A DNA stretch of 64,000 bases from Tetraselmis striata (Eukaryota > Chlorophyta > Chlorodendrophyceae > Chlorodendrales > Chlorodendraceae): contig VCJN01002130.1 of the NCBI GenBank assembly GCA_006384855.1, forward strand, positions 1-64,000. Reading direction: 5' to 3'. Below the pieces are notes generated by a model that worked only from the letters and a program-made list of their open reading frames with translations, made no database searches and had not been told where the DNA came from. How positions within the stretch are numbered: position 1 is the first letter of the stretch; each line of letters starts with the position of its first letter. Shown here in pieces: positions 1 to 14,200 of the stretch. The translations under genes and the position numbers were made by a program.

Positions 1-344
1 TCCGCCGCGGTCGTTAGGCGAGTCCCCGCAACCACTCCGTACGCCGCGCCAAGCCTCGCAGGCCTCGCGAAGGAGAAGCGCCGCGCACGCACACACCGGC
101 CGGAATCCCGCACGCGCAGGCGGCTGCTCGCGGCGCACGCGATTCGTACCGGGACGCCCCAAACGGCCTCGGTAAAAGTGGGACTTACTGCCTAGCTACG
201 CCATGCGCGCGTGGCCACGACGGAAAGCGGACTAACGGTGCCGGAGCAGCGCAGGCAGTCGCGTCTTTGCATGACTGGAGCCCCGTCAGCGAGCCTCGCG
301 CGCGCCCTCATTGCGCACGGTGGCCGCAGCCGGGTGTTGGGGAC

Positions 345-367
345 GGGGGGGGGGGGGGGGGGGGGGG
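345..367. repeat. Poly(G) run, 23 nt (sense poly-C in WD40 gene intron)
   Basis: Uninterrupted G run about 30 nt downstream of the donor of exon 399-533, read on the minus strand as poly-C. Similar runs lie near 1472, 2616, 3420, 4904, 7250, 8465, 9284, 9590, 13533 and 13789, all in introns of the same gene. Confidence 0.9.
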
Positions 368-398
368 AGGAGGTCAGGGACCAGGCGCGCGCTCGCAC

Positions 399-2172
399 CT
401 GTCTTGATGTCCCACAGGTTCATGCGCTCCTCCGCGCTGGTGATCAGCCGCGCGCCGTCGGGGTCAAACACCGCGCCCTGCACCAGGCTGGAGGAGTCCT
501 CCACGCCCGCGCTCAGCGTGTGCAGCAGGGTGCCTGCGGCGGCGGCGGCGGCGGCAGGTGGGGGCGCACCCCGCGTCAGCGCCCGCTCTCCCCTCGCCCC
601 ACATACACACATACATGTACAAATGTTGTCATTGCGGGAGGGCCGCAACTAGAATCAATGGCTGCGACCGCCCTTGAGAGGCGCCGCAATCCAAACGAGG
701 AGGGGGGAGGGGGGGAAGACATCGCTACCACTGATTGCAATGATATACATTTGTGACCACAGGCGCTGCTCCAAAGCGCAGCCGGTGATGCGGTTATTTG
801 TGTTCATGCCTCCAGCGGCGGAGGGCTAATTCACCGTGGTGCCCGATGTCCTGACGTTGTGACAACATTACTAAAACGGCGCACTGCTCCCTCCTCCATT
901 GCATCCACCCACCCACACCCACCCACACCCACTGGGACGTCAAACGAGGCGCCGATGGACCCATGCCATGGTGGCCACGCGAGCGGTGGGGCTTCCCATG
1001 GCGCGCGGCGTCCCTTTGCTCTGTTGCGGAGTACAAAGTGCACGGCGAGGCATTTGGGTGACGATCGGCGCCACGGCTGCGGGGCAGCGCGCCGCTAAGG
1101 GTGCGGCAGGGTGAGACTGGGAACCGCTGTCGGAGGCTTCGGTTCGCTCGATCCGCTCGATTGCTCTGTCGGGTTGGCCACACAGGAAGGAGGGCCGGGC
1201 CCGCCTGCTGCGGTTTCGGGGCGCGATTGTGACCATTACGATGTCGATTTACGCTACGAGTACGAGTACGTGCACGGTGTGTACCTGAGGTTACGACGAG
1301 TATAGTGTATACGATATCACGCGGCCATGCGGCAAGCACTGTGCTCTCGAGACGGATCGATGCCGCCTCGATTGCTACATTGGTTTCGGAGCATGAGTTC
1401 TGATCCAGGAACCTAGAGGTCACCGTTTCGATCCCCACTGATGTCGAGAAGTGATGTCTCGCGGTTGGAGGGGGGGGGGGGGGGGGGGGTAAGTGTGACA
1501 CTTACGATGTCCATATACGAACGCTACGAGTACGAGTACGTGTACGGTGTGCACCTGGGGATACAACGAGTATATTATATACGATGTTACACCGCCGTGG
1601 AAAGCGTTGTGCTTTTGAGACGGATCGATGCCGCCTCGAATGTCACACTACTCATGGGCGCGGCGCCGTGTCGCAACTTGTGTTACAAGTACCGAGCGCG
1701 GCGGTGCTGCCTGCCGAGGCTCTGTCATCAGGTTGCCGGGGCGGCGGCCCGAGCAATGCGAAGAAGAACCTGCCCTCTCGCTATAGTAGTACAGGGTCAA
1801 ATGCGGACGAGACCGTAGCTAGCGGAACTTCTCATAGGTAAATCGCCTGCGGGCCCCAGTTGAGGCTTGTGATAAGGGTTCTGACGGGCGCGCCGGCACC
1901 CGTGGGTGGAACCCTAGCATAACCCTAGTGAAGGAGCAGGTCCATCGATGGCGAATGCTCCCATAGTTGTAGGGTTTAGGTTGTTGGGTTTTATGGTTAT
2001 TAGGGTTCAAAACCCGGTAAAAATCGGTCCTTCTGCAACCCCTAGTTGAGGCATTTTTGTTTGGCCCTTGTGGCTCCGGGGTTTGTACTGCGGGGATCCT
2101 TCGTACGCTAGCAATTGGACGCGCTGGCCCCCGCCAGCAGGGTTTATCCTCTGTTTCCACCGTTTGCCTAAC

Positions 2173-2218
<46 letters not shown>

Positions 2219-5200
2219 CTCTCCGGAACGCGGGCGGCGGGCGGCGGCGCGCACCCGTGGCCGTCTCCCAGATGCGCGCCTGCTGCCCGGAGAGCGTCAC
2301 GGTGGTGGCGCCGTCCGCGGCGAGCTCCACGGCGTGCACCTCCCGCGGGTGGCCGTCCAGCTCCGCGACGCAGGCGCCTGAGTTGAGGTCCCACACGCGC
2401 GCGCTCAGGTCGTAGCTGCCCGTCACCGCGTAGCGGCAGTCCTCGGACAGCGCCGCGCTCAGCACGTCCTCCGAGTGCCCGTCCAGCACGAGGGCGCAGA
2501 CGCCGGCCGCCGTGTCCCACACGCGCGCCGTCCAGTCCTGCGCCACAAGCGACAGCGGAGCCGCGTCAGACGGCTGCAGCGGCCCTCGATGCAACGAACC
2601 GCGCAGATATAAAGGGGGGGGGGGGGGGAGGGGGAAGGCGCAGTGCTTGCAATGGTCCGGCTTGGCGAGAAATTTAGGGTATCATAGGGCTTTTTAGGTT
2701 AATTTGTGAAAGGGTTCAACTGATTAGAACTTGATACATGGAATGGCATGCGACACCGGCAGCCACACCTTGCCATTCAATTGGGTTTGCTTGTCCCCCC
2801 CCCCCCCCCACCCCCGAACAAAAGTGGATCAAGCATTGGAACATTTGTGGCAAGGTGTATTGTGACGCATTTCCATTGATAATATTATTTCAACACATAG
2901 TAGCCACATAAAGATTGAGTACCAGTGACCATGTATTCCTTACTAATTACTATACAGTACACTGCGACGGTGCGGTAAGATACACTTAAAATAATAGCAA
3001 AATCTTAAATGAACATGCACTGATGTGCAGAGCTCAAATTTAGACAAAGTTATAACGGATTTATAACGGAATTGCGAACACTACACTAGCACGTCCACCC
3101 GGGGGTTTTAAATACAGGTTCTTTTAGGTGTGTCGGCGCTGCCGGTAGTTGCCGCCGCGCTGCTGGTCCTGCGTTGTCTCCGCTTGGCAGGCGGGCCGGA
3201 AACGATATGCATGCACGACCCCAGAGGGTGCGGCGGCACGTGCGCCCCTTGAACCACTGAGCCCCAAGTGACGACAGCCCGCAAGAGTGAGCGAGATGAG
3301 CGAGAAGGCGCGAGAGAGGGAGTGAGTGACTGAGCGAGAGCGGGAGGGTTGCTGTCATTCAAGTGCGGTGGCGCATCTATGCTCGCCAGCTAGCGCGGTG
3401 GGCGTCTGATGATGTCAGAGGGGGGGGGGGGGGGGGACCTTGGAGTACGTGAGCACCAGCGCCCCGTCGTGGCTCATCAGGACGCCGTTGATGCCGCCCG
3501 AGTGCACGTACGCCTGGCGGCGCGATGGTGCAGCAGCGGCAGCCCGTCAGATTGGTTCACGCCGAGGCCGACAGAAGATTAGTGATGTAAGCTTGAGGTC
3601 CGTTGGCAAGGCGTGCCAGCAGGGCCGAGAACGGGTCGATGAGGTCTCGCAATAGGGTTATAAACCCTAAAGATAAAACCTAAAACTCGAACTCAAAACC
3701 CGCAATTAAGACCCTAAAACGCAAACCATAAGACCCTGCCCCCTCGTCTGTGGCGGCGCTCACCTTGTTGCGGTCGCCGCGCTGCTGCAGCATCTTCACG
3801 CACTCGCCGCTCACCATGTCCCAGATGGCGAGGCTGCTGTCAAAGAGCACCACCGCCGCCAGCTGCGCGCGCCAGAGCAGCCATCTCTCAGCGCCTGAAC
3901 TAGGGCTTCAAACCTTAGTTCAAATAGGTTTTGTAGCCGGGCGGGGCAGGTGCTGGACAGCGAGAACAAGGGGTCGATCTTTTAGGATCTAAATTAGGGT
4001 TTAGTTTATGATTAGGGTATTGAGGTAAGGGTTGGTTTGTGTGATGGGGATGTACGGTTTATGGTTTAGGGCTAGGTTTAGGTGTGTGGTAAGGTGTATG
4101 GGGGTCGCACATGGGTTAGGGTTAGGGTGTTCACGGCATCAGGGTTTTTGCACTCCGGCATGCTGCTCTGCCTTCATCTGGCCGGCGGGCGCGCGGGCGG
4201 CATACCTTCCCGTCCCAGCCGCATGCGAAGGACTTGACGCGCGAGCCCGCCACGGCCGGCATGCAGCGGCTGGGCGCGACCCCCTCGCTGTCCGGCGCCC
4301 CCAGCCGGCCCAGGTCCCACACGCAGACCTGGCGGTCGCCCGACACGGTGACGACCCCCTCTGTACCCTGTGGGTTTTTAACGTGGCGCATCAACGTTCA
4401 CCGCCGGGCGGCACACACAGCATGTTCAGCGACAGCGCGAGCCGGCAGCTGAGGAGGTCTTAGACTGTTACATACCTGAATTTCAATAACATGTTCGAGA
4501 ATCGATCGGGTTCATGGCGTCGCAAGAACGAGGAACTGTTTTGAACCATCCACCAGGGGATTCTTTGACACATTTGTGACGTAAAAGTGGCGATGGACCA
4601 GGGCCGGAGCCCTGCGTGACCGGTTTGCCGCCTGGCTAGGCACGCGCAATCCCCCACAGACGATATCCGCGTGCCATGGCGCTATCGTCTAGCCAGTTTG
4701 GCCATCGCGTCGCTCGAACCGCGAAGCGATAGTGCACAACCGTGGGGCGCCACGACAGTCGTAATTGGCCGCGATGAAGGGACCAGGATTCGGAAATCTT
4801 CACTCGTGATGCATGTCGGGCGCCGCAGATTCTTCTGATTGAGGGAGAGGCCGAGGGAGCAGATAGCATTCCTCGGAGGGAGGAGGAGGATGGGGACCCC
4901 ACGGGGGGGGGGGGGGGGGGATTCAGCCGGGTGAGAACGCACGTTGAGCTTGGTGAGCCACTTGATGGCGGCGCTGTGGCCGCCGCTCCCCGCCAGCACG
5001 CCCTTGCAGCTGTAGTCCGAGGCGTCCCAGACGTAGGCCGCCCCGTCCTGGCCCGCCGTCACCACCTGCGTGTCCTGGCTCACCACCATCTTGGTGACGG
5101 AGCCGTTGTGCCGCACCAGGCTGCTCGTCCGCCTGTACTCGTTCACTGCGGGGGAAGGGGGGGGGCACGCGGGCGGGTCAGCTCCACCGCGTGGATGCGC

Positions 5201-8200
5201 GGCAATGCTGGGGTGAATGCGCGATTCCAGGGTTTGACCCTGAAACCCTAATAGCTGGCTAGTGTATCCCAATGATGACGACAGATGACATGGACCGAAC
5301 GCCGATTGACGTGAATCAAGCAGCGGCTCGGCGGGAAGCTGCTCCGAAAACATCCACTTGTAGCAGCGCCCCTTGCAGAAGCATTGGTATGTCATGGAGT
5401 TTGGCTCCGAAACCATCCACTTAGCGGCGCCCGTTGTAGAAGCATAGGTAATGTAATGGCTTCGGACTCCGAAACCATCCACTTAAAGCATCGCACTTTG
5501 CAGAAGCATAGTTACGTAATGGCTTAGGGCTCCGAAACCACCCACTTATAGCAGCGCCCCTGGCAGAAGCATGGGTATGTAATGGCTTTGGGCTCCGAAA
5601 CCATGCACTTATAGCAGCATCCCTTGCACAAGCATACAGCCCCCCTCGTAATGTACGTATCTGTCCATATCGCCACGTCAGCACCGGCGGCGCCGACCGC
5701 CGAGTGGTACAGTGGCGCATTTTTATGATATAATTAACTTAGAATATTCACCAACAGCTTGAGATGTGATAGGTGGCGGAGGGGGGGGCCTGTATGTTAC
5801 GCTAGTGATTCCGCTCTGCGCTGGTTCGAACCCTACCGGGGCCCTCGGTGGAAATATAACCGAGGGGTGTAGGGGGGCCCGATGCAAATATTTTTAGGTT
5901 CTTCTACAAACCCTAGTACAGTGGCTTACCGCGCGACCCGCATCCCGATAAAAGGCGATGCACTCGCCCGGCGCGGGCGGATTTCCCCTGCTTAGGGCCC
6001 GCTAGGCGCAGCCCAATAGTAGAATTTGGGAGCGTATTTATGGCCAGCCCTACCACATACCCTGAACGATGCCCTAGCAGGTGACCATATGGCCCACCGG
6101 CTGACTCGGGGGCTGCACCCCTGCGCAGTTTGGGCTGAATCCTGGCTCTACCAAGGGGGCATTGAATGCGGACAACAGCTGTAGGTGGGCTGGTTTTGGA
6201 GCAAGCCTTAATCGCAGTATGGGCCGTTTTGCGGGAACTGCTCACTTGCTTGCATGCCGACGGTGGGGAGAGCACGCCTTTGTGAATGTGCTTTACGATG
6301 GTAGAGCTAACTCTTGGCGTGCATCCGTACAGATAGAACCCATATACGTGCGATATACATATTCGTGCCCACGTGACATTGGGTTATCAAATTCATTACC
6401 AACCCTGAACAATGACACACACACGTATGGCTTTTACAACGAGAGCACAACAGACGCCACTTAGGGCTCCCCCCACGCATGATGTCGTGTTCACGTATGA
6501 CACATGGAAGGGCGCGGCCGGAAACGAAGGTAAGGGCTCATAATGGGCCAATCTACAATTGATGTTTGACAAGTGGGGCAAGACTTTTGTGGGCAGGTGT
6601 AGGTATATGATAGCTTCGGGCTCCGAAACCATCCACTAATAACAGCGTCACTTGCAGAAGCTTAGGTATGTAATGGCTTCGGGCTCCGAAACCATCCACT
6701 AATAACAGCGCCCCTTGCAGAAGCTTAGGTATGTAATGGCTTCGGGCTCCGAAACCACCCACTTATTTCAGCGCCCCTTGCAGAAGCTTAGGTATGTAAT
6801 GGCTTCGGGCTCCGAAACCATCCATGAACACGGAGCGCGGCCTGTCACGGTTTATGGCTCCAAAACCATCCGCCGCCCATGTGGGACAAACAGCGACTGA
6901 GACCAAGCGCGAAACCGAGCCGCCTAGTGATTCCAAGCACTAAGTGAATTCAACCCAACGACAAACCCCAATACTGGACTGACCTCACGATGGCGCAGGC
7001 AGACGCATCAGCAGGTCCGGGTGGCTGACGCCTACTGGATGGAAACTGCCAATTCCGATATACTCGTAGGGCGCCCAAACGTAATGGCTGTGACACACTC
7101 CACTTCGGGGAGTCGCTACCGCAACATTTTATTGGGTTTGCAAGGTCAGAAACCTGCTGGACCGTTTTGCAGCATCGAAACAGAGGTTCCATGTTTTATG
7201 CGGTGTATTCTGATAAATTTTCATGCAAACATAGTATTTTCCTGCCTTGGGGGGGGGGGGGGGGGGGGGGGCAAAAGCATGTATAGCCATGACCCAAAGC
7301 CGCGCTTGCCGCGCTCTGGTGACGGTGTTCGGCGGGTATGGGGTTGGTGTGGTGTGGGGTGGGCAGTCAGGGCAGGCGGGGAGGGGGGATGGGGGGACCT
7401 GCGGCCTTCAGGTCCCACACGCGCGCGGTGTTGTCCCCGCCGGTGGTGACCGCCACGGTTCCGTCCGCGCTCATGACGGACTGCGTCACCTCACTGCTGT
7501 GCCCCTCCAGGACGGCGCTGAGGCTGCTGCTCGCGGTGTCCCACACGCTAACGGAGCAGTCGCTGCCCGCCGTCACGAGCGTGGTGGCCCGATAGGCCAC
7601 GGTGTTGAGCCAGCCCGCGTGGTCCAGCAGCACCTTCAGCGGCTGCCCGTCGCTCAGGCGCCACACACGCGCCGTCTGGTCGTCGCTGGCGGTGGCCACC
7701 AGGTCGCCGTTCACGCTGAGCGAGCTGACGGGCCCAATGTGGCCCTCGAGAATGTGCAGGCACCCCCCGCTGCGGCAGTCCCAGATGCGGGCACTGTGGT
7801 CGTTGGAGCCCGTCACCGCGACGTCAGCAGCTGCGCTAAGACCCACGGCGGTGACCCACCTGCCACGCAACAGGGCGGCCAGTCAGCGTGAAAGGCGGGC
7901 AGGGAGAGGCAATGGGACTGGGAGCAAAGTAGGTCACAGGCATTGACAGGCTGGGTGCGAGAGAATCCGCAACAGCATGGGCTTCCACAAGTGCCGCAAC
8001 GTCTCTCCCAGATATGCCATTGTATTCTTTACGCAGAACTACGGATGGCGGCAACACCGTCAACAGACAGTACAGTACTGCAAGCTTCCCCGCCGGATTT
8101 CTTTGAATCGATTCCAAACACCACTATATACCGCCACTCCAACTAAAGTCTATATTGCGCTGTACCGTCCCTAGAATCGTACTCCACTTGAAGGCACCGC

Positions 8201-11200
8201 CCCTTCCCTGTGCTCCATTAGCGCCCGTCAACAAGTCTTTGCTGCCGGTTCCCGACCCCCACCCCTCCATGTTTGCGTTGTATATTCAAAGGATCGGAGC
8301 AGTATCCACATGCCGGAATGGCCTCTCATCCCTGTCTCGTACATGACAACGACAAACGCAGCAATCCGGACAGAGTGCCACTGAAAATCGCGTCACGGGT
8401 TGTGCATGGGCGGGAAGGTGTAGCAGAGGATACATAAACCGGCGGGGGAGACAATGTTGGTGTTGGGGGGGGGGGGGGGGGGCATGGGCGCCGCCTCACC
8501 CGGTGTGCCCTTCGAACGTGGCGCGGCAGGTGCCATAGCGCAGGTTCCACAGCCGCGCGCTGAAGTCCGCGGAGCCGGTGATGGTCTGGCAATGATCGTC
8601 GGTCCACTCCACGTTGAAGCAAGCGTCCATGCAGAGCACCTCGCCGGTGTGGCCCTGCGGCAGCAAGAGCACACACGGCGGACGAGGGTGGGGCGAGGGT
8701 GCAGCAGGAGAGTAAGGCACAAGGGGCGACAGGGCGCGAAACACGTGGACAAAAATTCACTCGGCGTGGCTTGTTGCATGTAGTTATGGTTTCAGAGCAT
8801 TAGTCACAGGCTGTGTAACCCCGGTACCATCGCTCACCAATCACAAACGTAGTAATACAGGATATACACACTCCACCCTGATCGAAGGGGGAGCAGGGTG
8901 GAAGGGGGGGTATTGAGCTTGTAGTGAGATGCGGTTTCAGAGCATAAACTGCTCCGAAACCACCGCTGCGCTCCATCATTACATGACTCTCAAACCACTA
9001 CTCGGGAATCATCACCATACGCCCTAGATTACTCATTACACAGCCGTGGTCTCCTCGGCACACCGTGGCAGGTTTGCAGTGGTTTCACAAACCAGGCGCA
9101 GGGCAACGCGGGTCTGGGCAGCGTGGGTCTGGGCGGCGCACCGTCATGTGGTGCATGATCTTGTCGGACGCGGGCGCCCAGACGCCCACCGAGCCGTTGA
9201 AGGCGCCCGACACCACGATGCTACCGTTGGTGGCGACCTTCAGGCACTTCACGGCGGTCTTCAGAGGAAAGGAAGGGAATCACGGGGGGGGGGGGGGGGA
9301 AGGGGGGGGGGGGGGGCATCGCCAGGTACACTGTCAGTCACGGAGCATCACCAGGACCCATCGTTCAACCTGGGCGGCGCTCTCGGGACGGCGGGTTGGT
9401 GCCGCCTACCCGGTGCGGACGGAGGACCTTCTTGCAAACGCCGGCCTCCAGGTCCCAGACGTTGATGTGGCCGGTGGTGGTGCCTGCACGGGGAGGGGCA
9501 AGTGCAAAGGGCGCTCAGCGCTCAGCTCTTAGCGCTGCAGTCCGGTGGTGTGGAGACCAGGAGCAAGGGCGGGAAGGAACTGTGTGTGGGGGGGGGGGGG
9601 GGGGGGAGGGGGGGCGCACCGGTGAGGATGAGGCCGGCGTTGAGGGAGAGGCCGACGCAGGTGACGGGGGAGGAGCCCTCCAGCAGCAGCACGCAGTCAC
9701 CGATCTCCATGTCCCACACGCAGGTGGATCCGTCCGCGCTGCACGTCACGAGGTCCATCGCGTCGGGGGAGAGCGCCATGCAGGTGAGGTCCCCGCGGTG
9801 GCCGCGCAGTGCCAGGCGGGCGCCGCGCCCCACCTGCAGCGACAGCCCGGCCGGGGCACAGTCAGCGCATGATGCTGGGTGCCCAAAGGAATCCAGGTTC
9901 TATGAAGCCCTAATACCTAATTGGTCATCACCACTGCATAGATAAACGGTATAAGCAAAGTACAGGATGCTTTAACCCATTTTGCGTCCCGGGCTTTCTA
10001 CGAGTTCAGCCAATGTTGAGGCTGCACGGTCCAGGGGAGGCCCTAGAATCGGCATCAAGAAACATATCCAAGATTCAGGATTCATCCAAAGCCCTAAATC
10101 AAGCTTCTGACAACCGCGTTTAATATTTAGGTTTCAGGAGAAGCTCTAAACTGAGGCTCTAAACCCATATTCAAGCTATAGGGTACGGTTAAAACCCTAA
10201 ATAAGGTTTAAGAACAATGTTAAGAGTAAGGGTACAAGACCCCAAGAGACTGTGAAAACCATGTCCAAGCTTCAGGGTCGGAGTACCCTAAAGCCTAAAA
10301 CAGGCGTCAATAAACTCATTGAAGAGATAGGGTTCAGCATAAGCCCTAGACTGAGACTCTGAAAACCATGTATCAGCTGCAGGGTCCAGGTGAAACCCTA
10401 CAAAAGGCGTCAAGAAACGTATTTCACAATTAGGGTTCAGCATAAGCCCGAAATTGCGCCCCTGAACCCTAAGCAAGACATGGCAGATGTTGCCGTCACG
10501 GCGCACCTGCTCCAGTGTGTGCGTCTCTGGTACCAGCGCCTCGATGGGCTCCGCCTCGCCCGAGCTCTCCATGCTGGCGCGCCCCTCGCCGTCCAACGAC
10601 GACGCGGCGCTGCCCGACACCTTGGCCAGCAGCTCCACGGACCCCTTGCGCGCCAGCTCGCCCGCCGAGCCGGCCGGCTTCCCCTTGCGCAGGTAGCGGT
10701 GCTTCTTGCTCAGCTGGCCCTCCCCGCCCGTGCGCCGCCCGCTGTACTTGCCGCTTGCGATGGCGGCCTTTACATCCTTCACCCACTGCGCGATGCCCGG
10801 GTACTGCGACTGCGGGCGCACGAGGGGCGCGCAAGGCACGAGGGGTTAGCCCTTCCCAGCCCCCAACCCCGGCTCCCCCCCTGCCCGCCCTCCCAACACA
10901 GCATCAAGCCTCCAGCAGCGGGCGCGCACCTGCATGGCCAGCAGGCGGCCGATCATCTGCGCCGGCAGCACGCACGCGTCGATGTGGGACAGGCAGCAGC
11001 CCACGCTCATCTGGAAGGCCTGCGCCACACGCGCCGCGAGCGGCTCGGCTCAGATAGCGCCCGGGGGACAGCCTCTCTAGGGAGGTCCGCAAGGAAGGGT
11101 CAGGGCAAGGGGGCCCCAGGCCTGCCACATCCACGCTGAGGATAAGCCTTACTCAAACCGACAAACTCTGGCCTAGCAAGAAACCCCCCCCCCCCCCCCC

Positions 11201-14200
11201 CCCCTATTCTCCTACGCCCGCTCTTCTTGCCATTTGCCATCCCATCCTATGCTATCCAGTTGCATGCCATGCCCTACCATACCATGCCATGCTGTGACAT
11301 GATGAGATATGCCATGCCATGCCATACCACCACGTCACGCCATGGTCTATGAGGGTGTTTATGAACGAGGGAAGAGGGCATGACACACAACATCAAGAAG
11401 CACCATGCTGCGCCATTCGGTGACATGGAATTACATGACACGACATGACATGACATGGCATGCGATGAGATGACATGAGATGGCATGACATGAGATGGCA
11501 TGACTCAACATCTCATGATTTGGGATGCTCATCTCATCATCATCTCATGATATGCGATGGCATGACATGAGAAAACATGGCATGGCGTAAAATGACATGA
11601 CATGACATGGCATGAGATGGTATGGCATGAGATGACATTACACGGCATGGCGTGGCATGCCATGTCATCTCATGCCCTGCCAATGCCATGCCTTGCCATG
11701 TCATGTCATGGCATGGCATGAGATGAGATGACATGAGAAAACATGGCATGGCGTAGCGTGACATGACATGACATGAGATGGCATGACATGCCATGGCCTG
11801 GCAAAACATGGAATGGCGTAAAATGATATGAGATGACATGACATAACATGGCATGACATGACATGACATGACATGACATGACATGACATGACATGACATG
11901 ACATGACATGACCTGGCCTGGCAAAACATGGAATGGCGTAAAACGACATGAGATGACATGAGATGGCATGACATGGAATGACATGACATGACACGACATG
12001 ACACGACATGACACGACACGACAGGACAGGACAGGACACGACACGATATGACACGACACGACACGACATGACATGACATGACATGACATGACCTGGCCTG
12101 GAATGGCATGGCATGGCATGACATGGCATGGCATGGCATGAGATGACATGACATGACATGGGATGGCAAGGCAAGGCATTGCATGGCATAACATGACATT
12201 CTGCCATGTCATGACATGATATGGCATGGCATGGCATGGCATGACATAAAATGGCATGAGATGACATGACATGGCCTGAGATGATCTGATCTAGCATGAC
12301 ATGACATGGCATAGCATGGCATGAGATGACATGCCATGGCACGACATGGCATGGCATGAGATGGCATGGCATGAGATGGCATGACATGGCATGGTATGAC
12401 ATAGTACGGCATGAGATGTGATGGCATGGCATGAGATGACGTGGCATGGCACGACATGGCATGACATGGTATGGCATGAGATGAGATGGCATGGCATGAC
12501 ATGGCATGGCATGACATGAGATGGCATGACATGACATGGCAAGGCATGACATGACATGGCAAGGCATGACATGACATGGGAAGGCATGACATGACATGAC
12601 ATGACATGACATGACATGACATGACATGACATGACATGACATGACATGACATGACATGACATGACATGACATGACATGACGTGACATGGTATGGCATGAG
12701 ATGACATGGCATGGCATGACATGGTATGGCATGAGATGACATGGCGTGGCATACCATGCCGCCGCGTCTCGTGGCTGTGCATGTGGAGGATCATGGAAGC
12801 GAGGGGGGCAATGGCATTACCTGCAGGAAGAGGCGGACCTCCGGGTCCTGGGATAGCAGCAGGAAGCGGCGGAAGTCCACGACCGTAGAGGCGACGCCGT
12901 ACGAGTGCAGCTTCTCCTCCAGCCAAAAGGGGTCGCTGAGCAGCCCCTTGAGCGCGTCCAGGTTGCCGGACTCGGAGAGGTGGAAGGTGACATTGTGCAT
13001 GAAGTAGCCGTCGTCCGGCACATCCGCGATGTTGCCGCCCTCCTCCGCGTAGCGCTCCAGCAGGAAGCTGTGCATCGCGGGCAGTATGTCGCCCGCCACA
13101 GCCTGCAGGTGCTCCTGCACCTCGGGCGTCACCAGCGCCCACACGCTGTACTCCGACGGCTGCGCCGACAGCACCAGCCCGCACTGCTCCAGCCCGTCCA
13201 CAGTGCGCACCACCTCGTCCGCCCCCATCACTCTGGACCACAGCCGTCTGAGCACCGACATGGGGACCGGCGTATTGGCCGGCACCGTCGCCAGCATCAG
13301 CAGCGGCACGCGCAGCGGCTCGGGCACCGCGGACAGCAACATCGAGCGCTCGCCGAGCTCCTCGACCAGGTCCAGCTCCTCCTCCTCCGACAGCATCTGC
13401 ACCGTTTTGCGAGCCGTCGCCTCCAGGCAGTCCTGCTGCAAAGGTGCAGGCACACAGGCGTAGTCTTGCGCAGGTCAGGTCCACCACCCCGGCATTGCCC
13501 GGCATGCAGGCAAGGAAGGTTGGAAAGGTGGCGGGGGGGGGGGGGGGGGGGGGCTGCAGCCGGCAGGCATCCCCACCTGCGGTGGTTCCCCCAGCTGGAG
13601 CGCCAGCTTGCCCGCCTCCTGCGCTGTGATGCGCGCCTCCGCCATGGACTTGCGCGCCCGGTGGAACTCCGCCGCCGCCTGAAGCGCCAGTCCAGCGATT
13701 GGGGGGGTGTTGCTCAGCGTGGGCACTGGAACAGCGCCAGTGGTGGTCATGACAGCCGGCGGAATGGACCCTCCTTGCGCCCAGAGAGGGGGGGGGGGGG
13801 GGGGTCTCGCCTCGCTGGGCGCCAGCCCCGTGCCCTCGCCCTCGGTGGGCAACGTGACCGACATCCGCGACGACTTGTTGATCCGCAGGCTCCGGTCCTC
13901 CCCGCCCGCGGCCTGCGCCGCCTGCGCCAGTGCGTTCTGCATCGTCGGATCGGAGCTCAAGGAGGCGCGCCGCGTCTCCATGGACTGGCGCGCGCGGCGG
14001 AACTCCTGCGCCGCCTGCCAGTGCCAATGGGGCGCCCCGCACCGTCTCAGTAGGACCACAACAATCAGGGTGACGGCTCGGTAATATCCAGGGTTGGGGA
14101 TAAGTGCCGGACTTATGCTGCCGGCATAACATAAGTGCACAAAACAAGCGCTCATGACATCTGCCTGACCCTGCAACAACAGCGCATCAGCAGCATAAGC

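Noticed and set aside
211..756. Plus-strand open frames across WD40 exons, with poly-Gly
   Set aside because: Shadows of the minus-strand gene; the glycine runs are the poly-G tracts of introns.
5780..5860. tRNA-like T-arm (GGTTCGAACCC)
   Set aside because: No D-arm or anticodon arm can be folded upstream at the right distance.
5330..6850. CRISPR-like array
   Set aside because: Units are directly joined without unique spacers and lie in a eukaryotic intron; it is a minisatellite.
11540..12757. Long minus-strand open frames with repeating Met-Ser-Cys-His
   Set aside because: A stop-free 5-mer satellite is open in several frames at once; no start, splice or composition support.
12905..14053. 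382-codon plus-strand frame
   Set aside because: Antisense of three phase-consistent minus-strand exons; Arg/His/Leu-rich composition typical of a GC-rich shadow.
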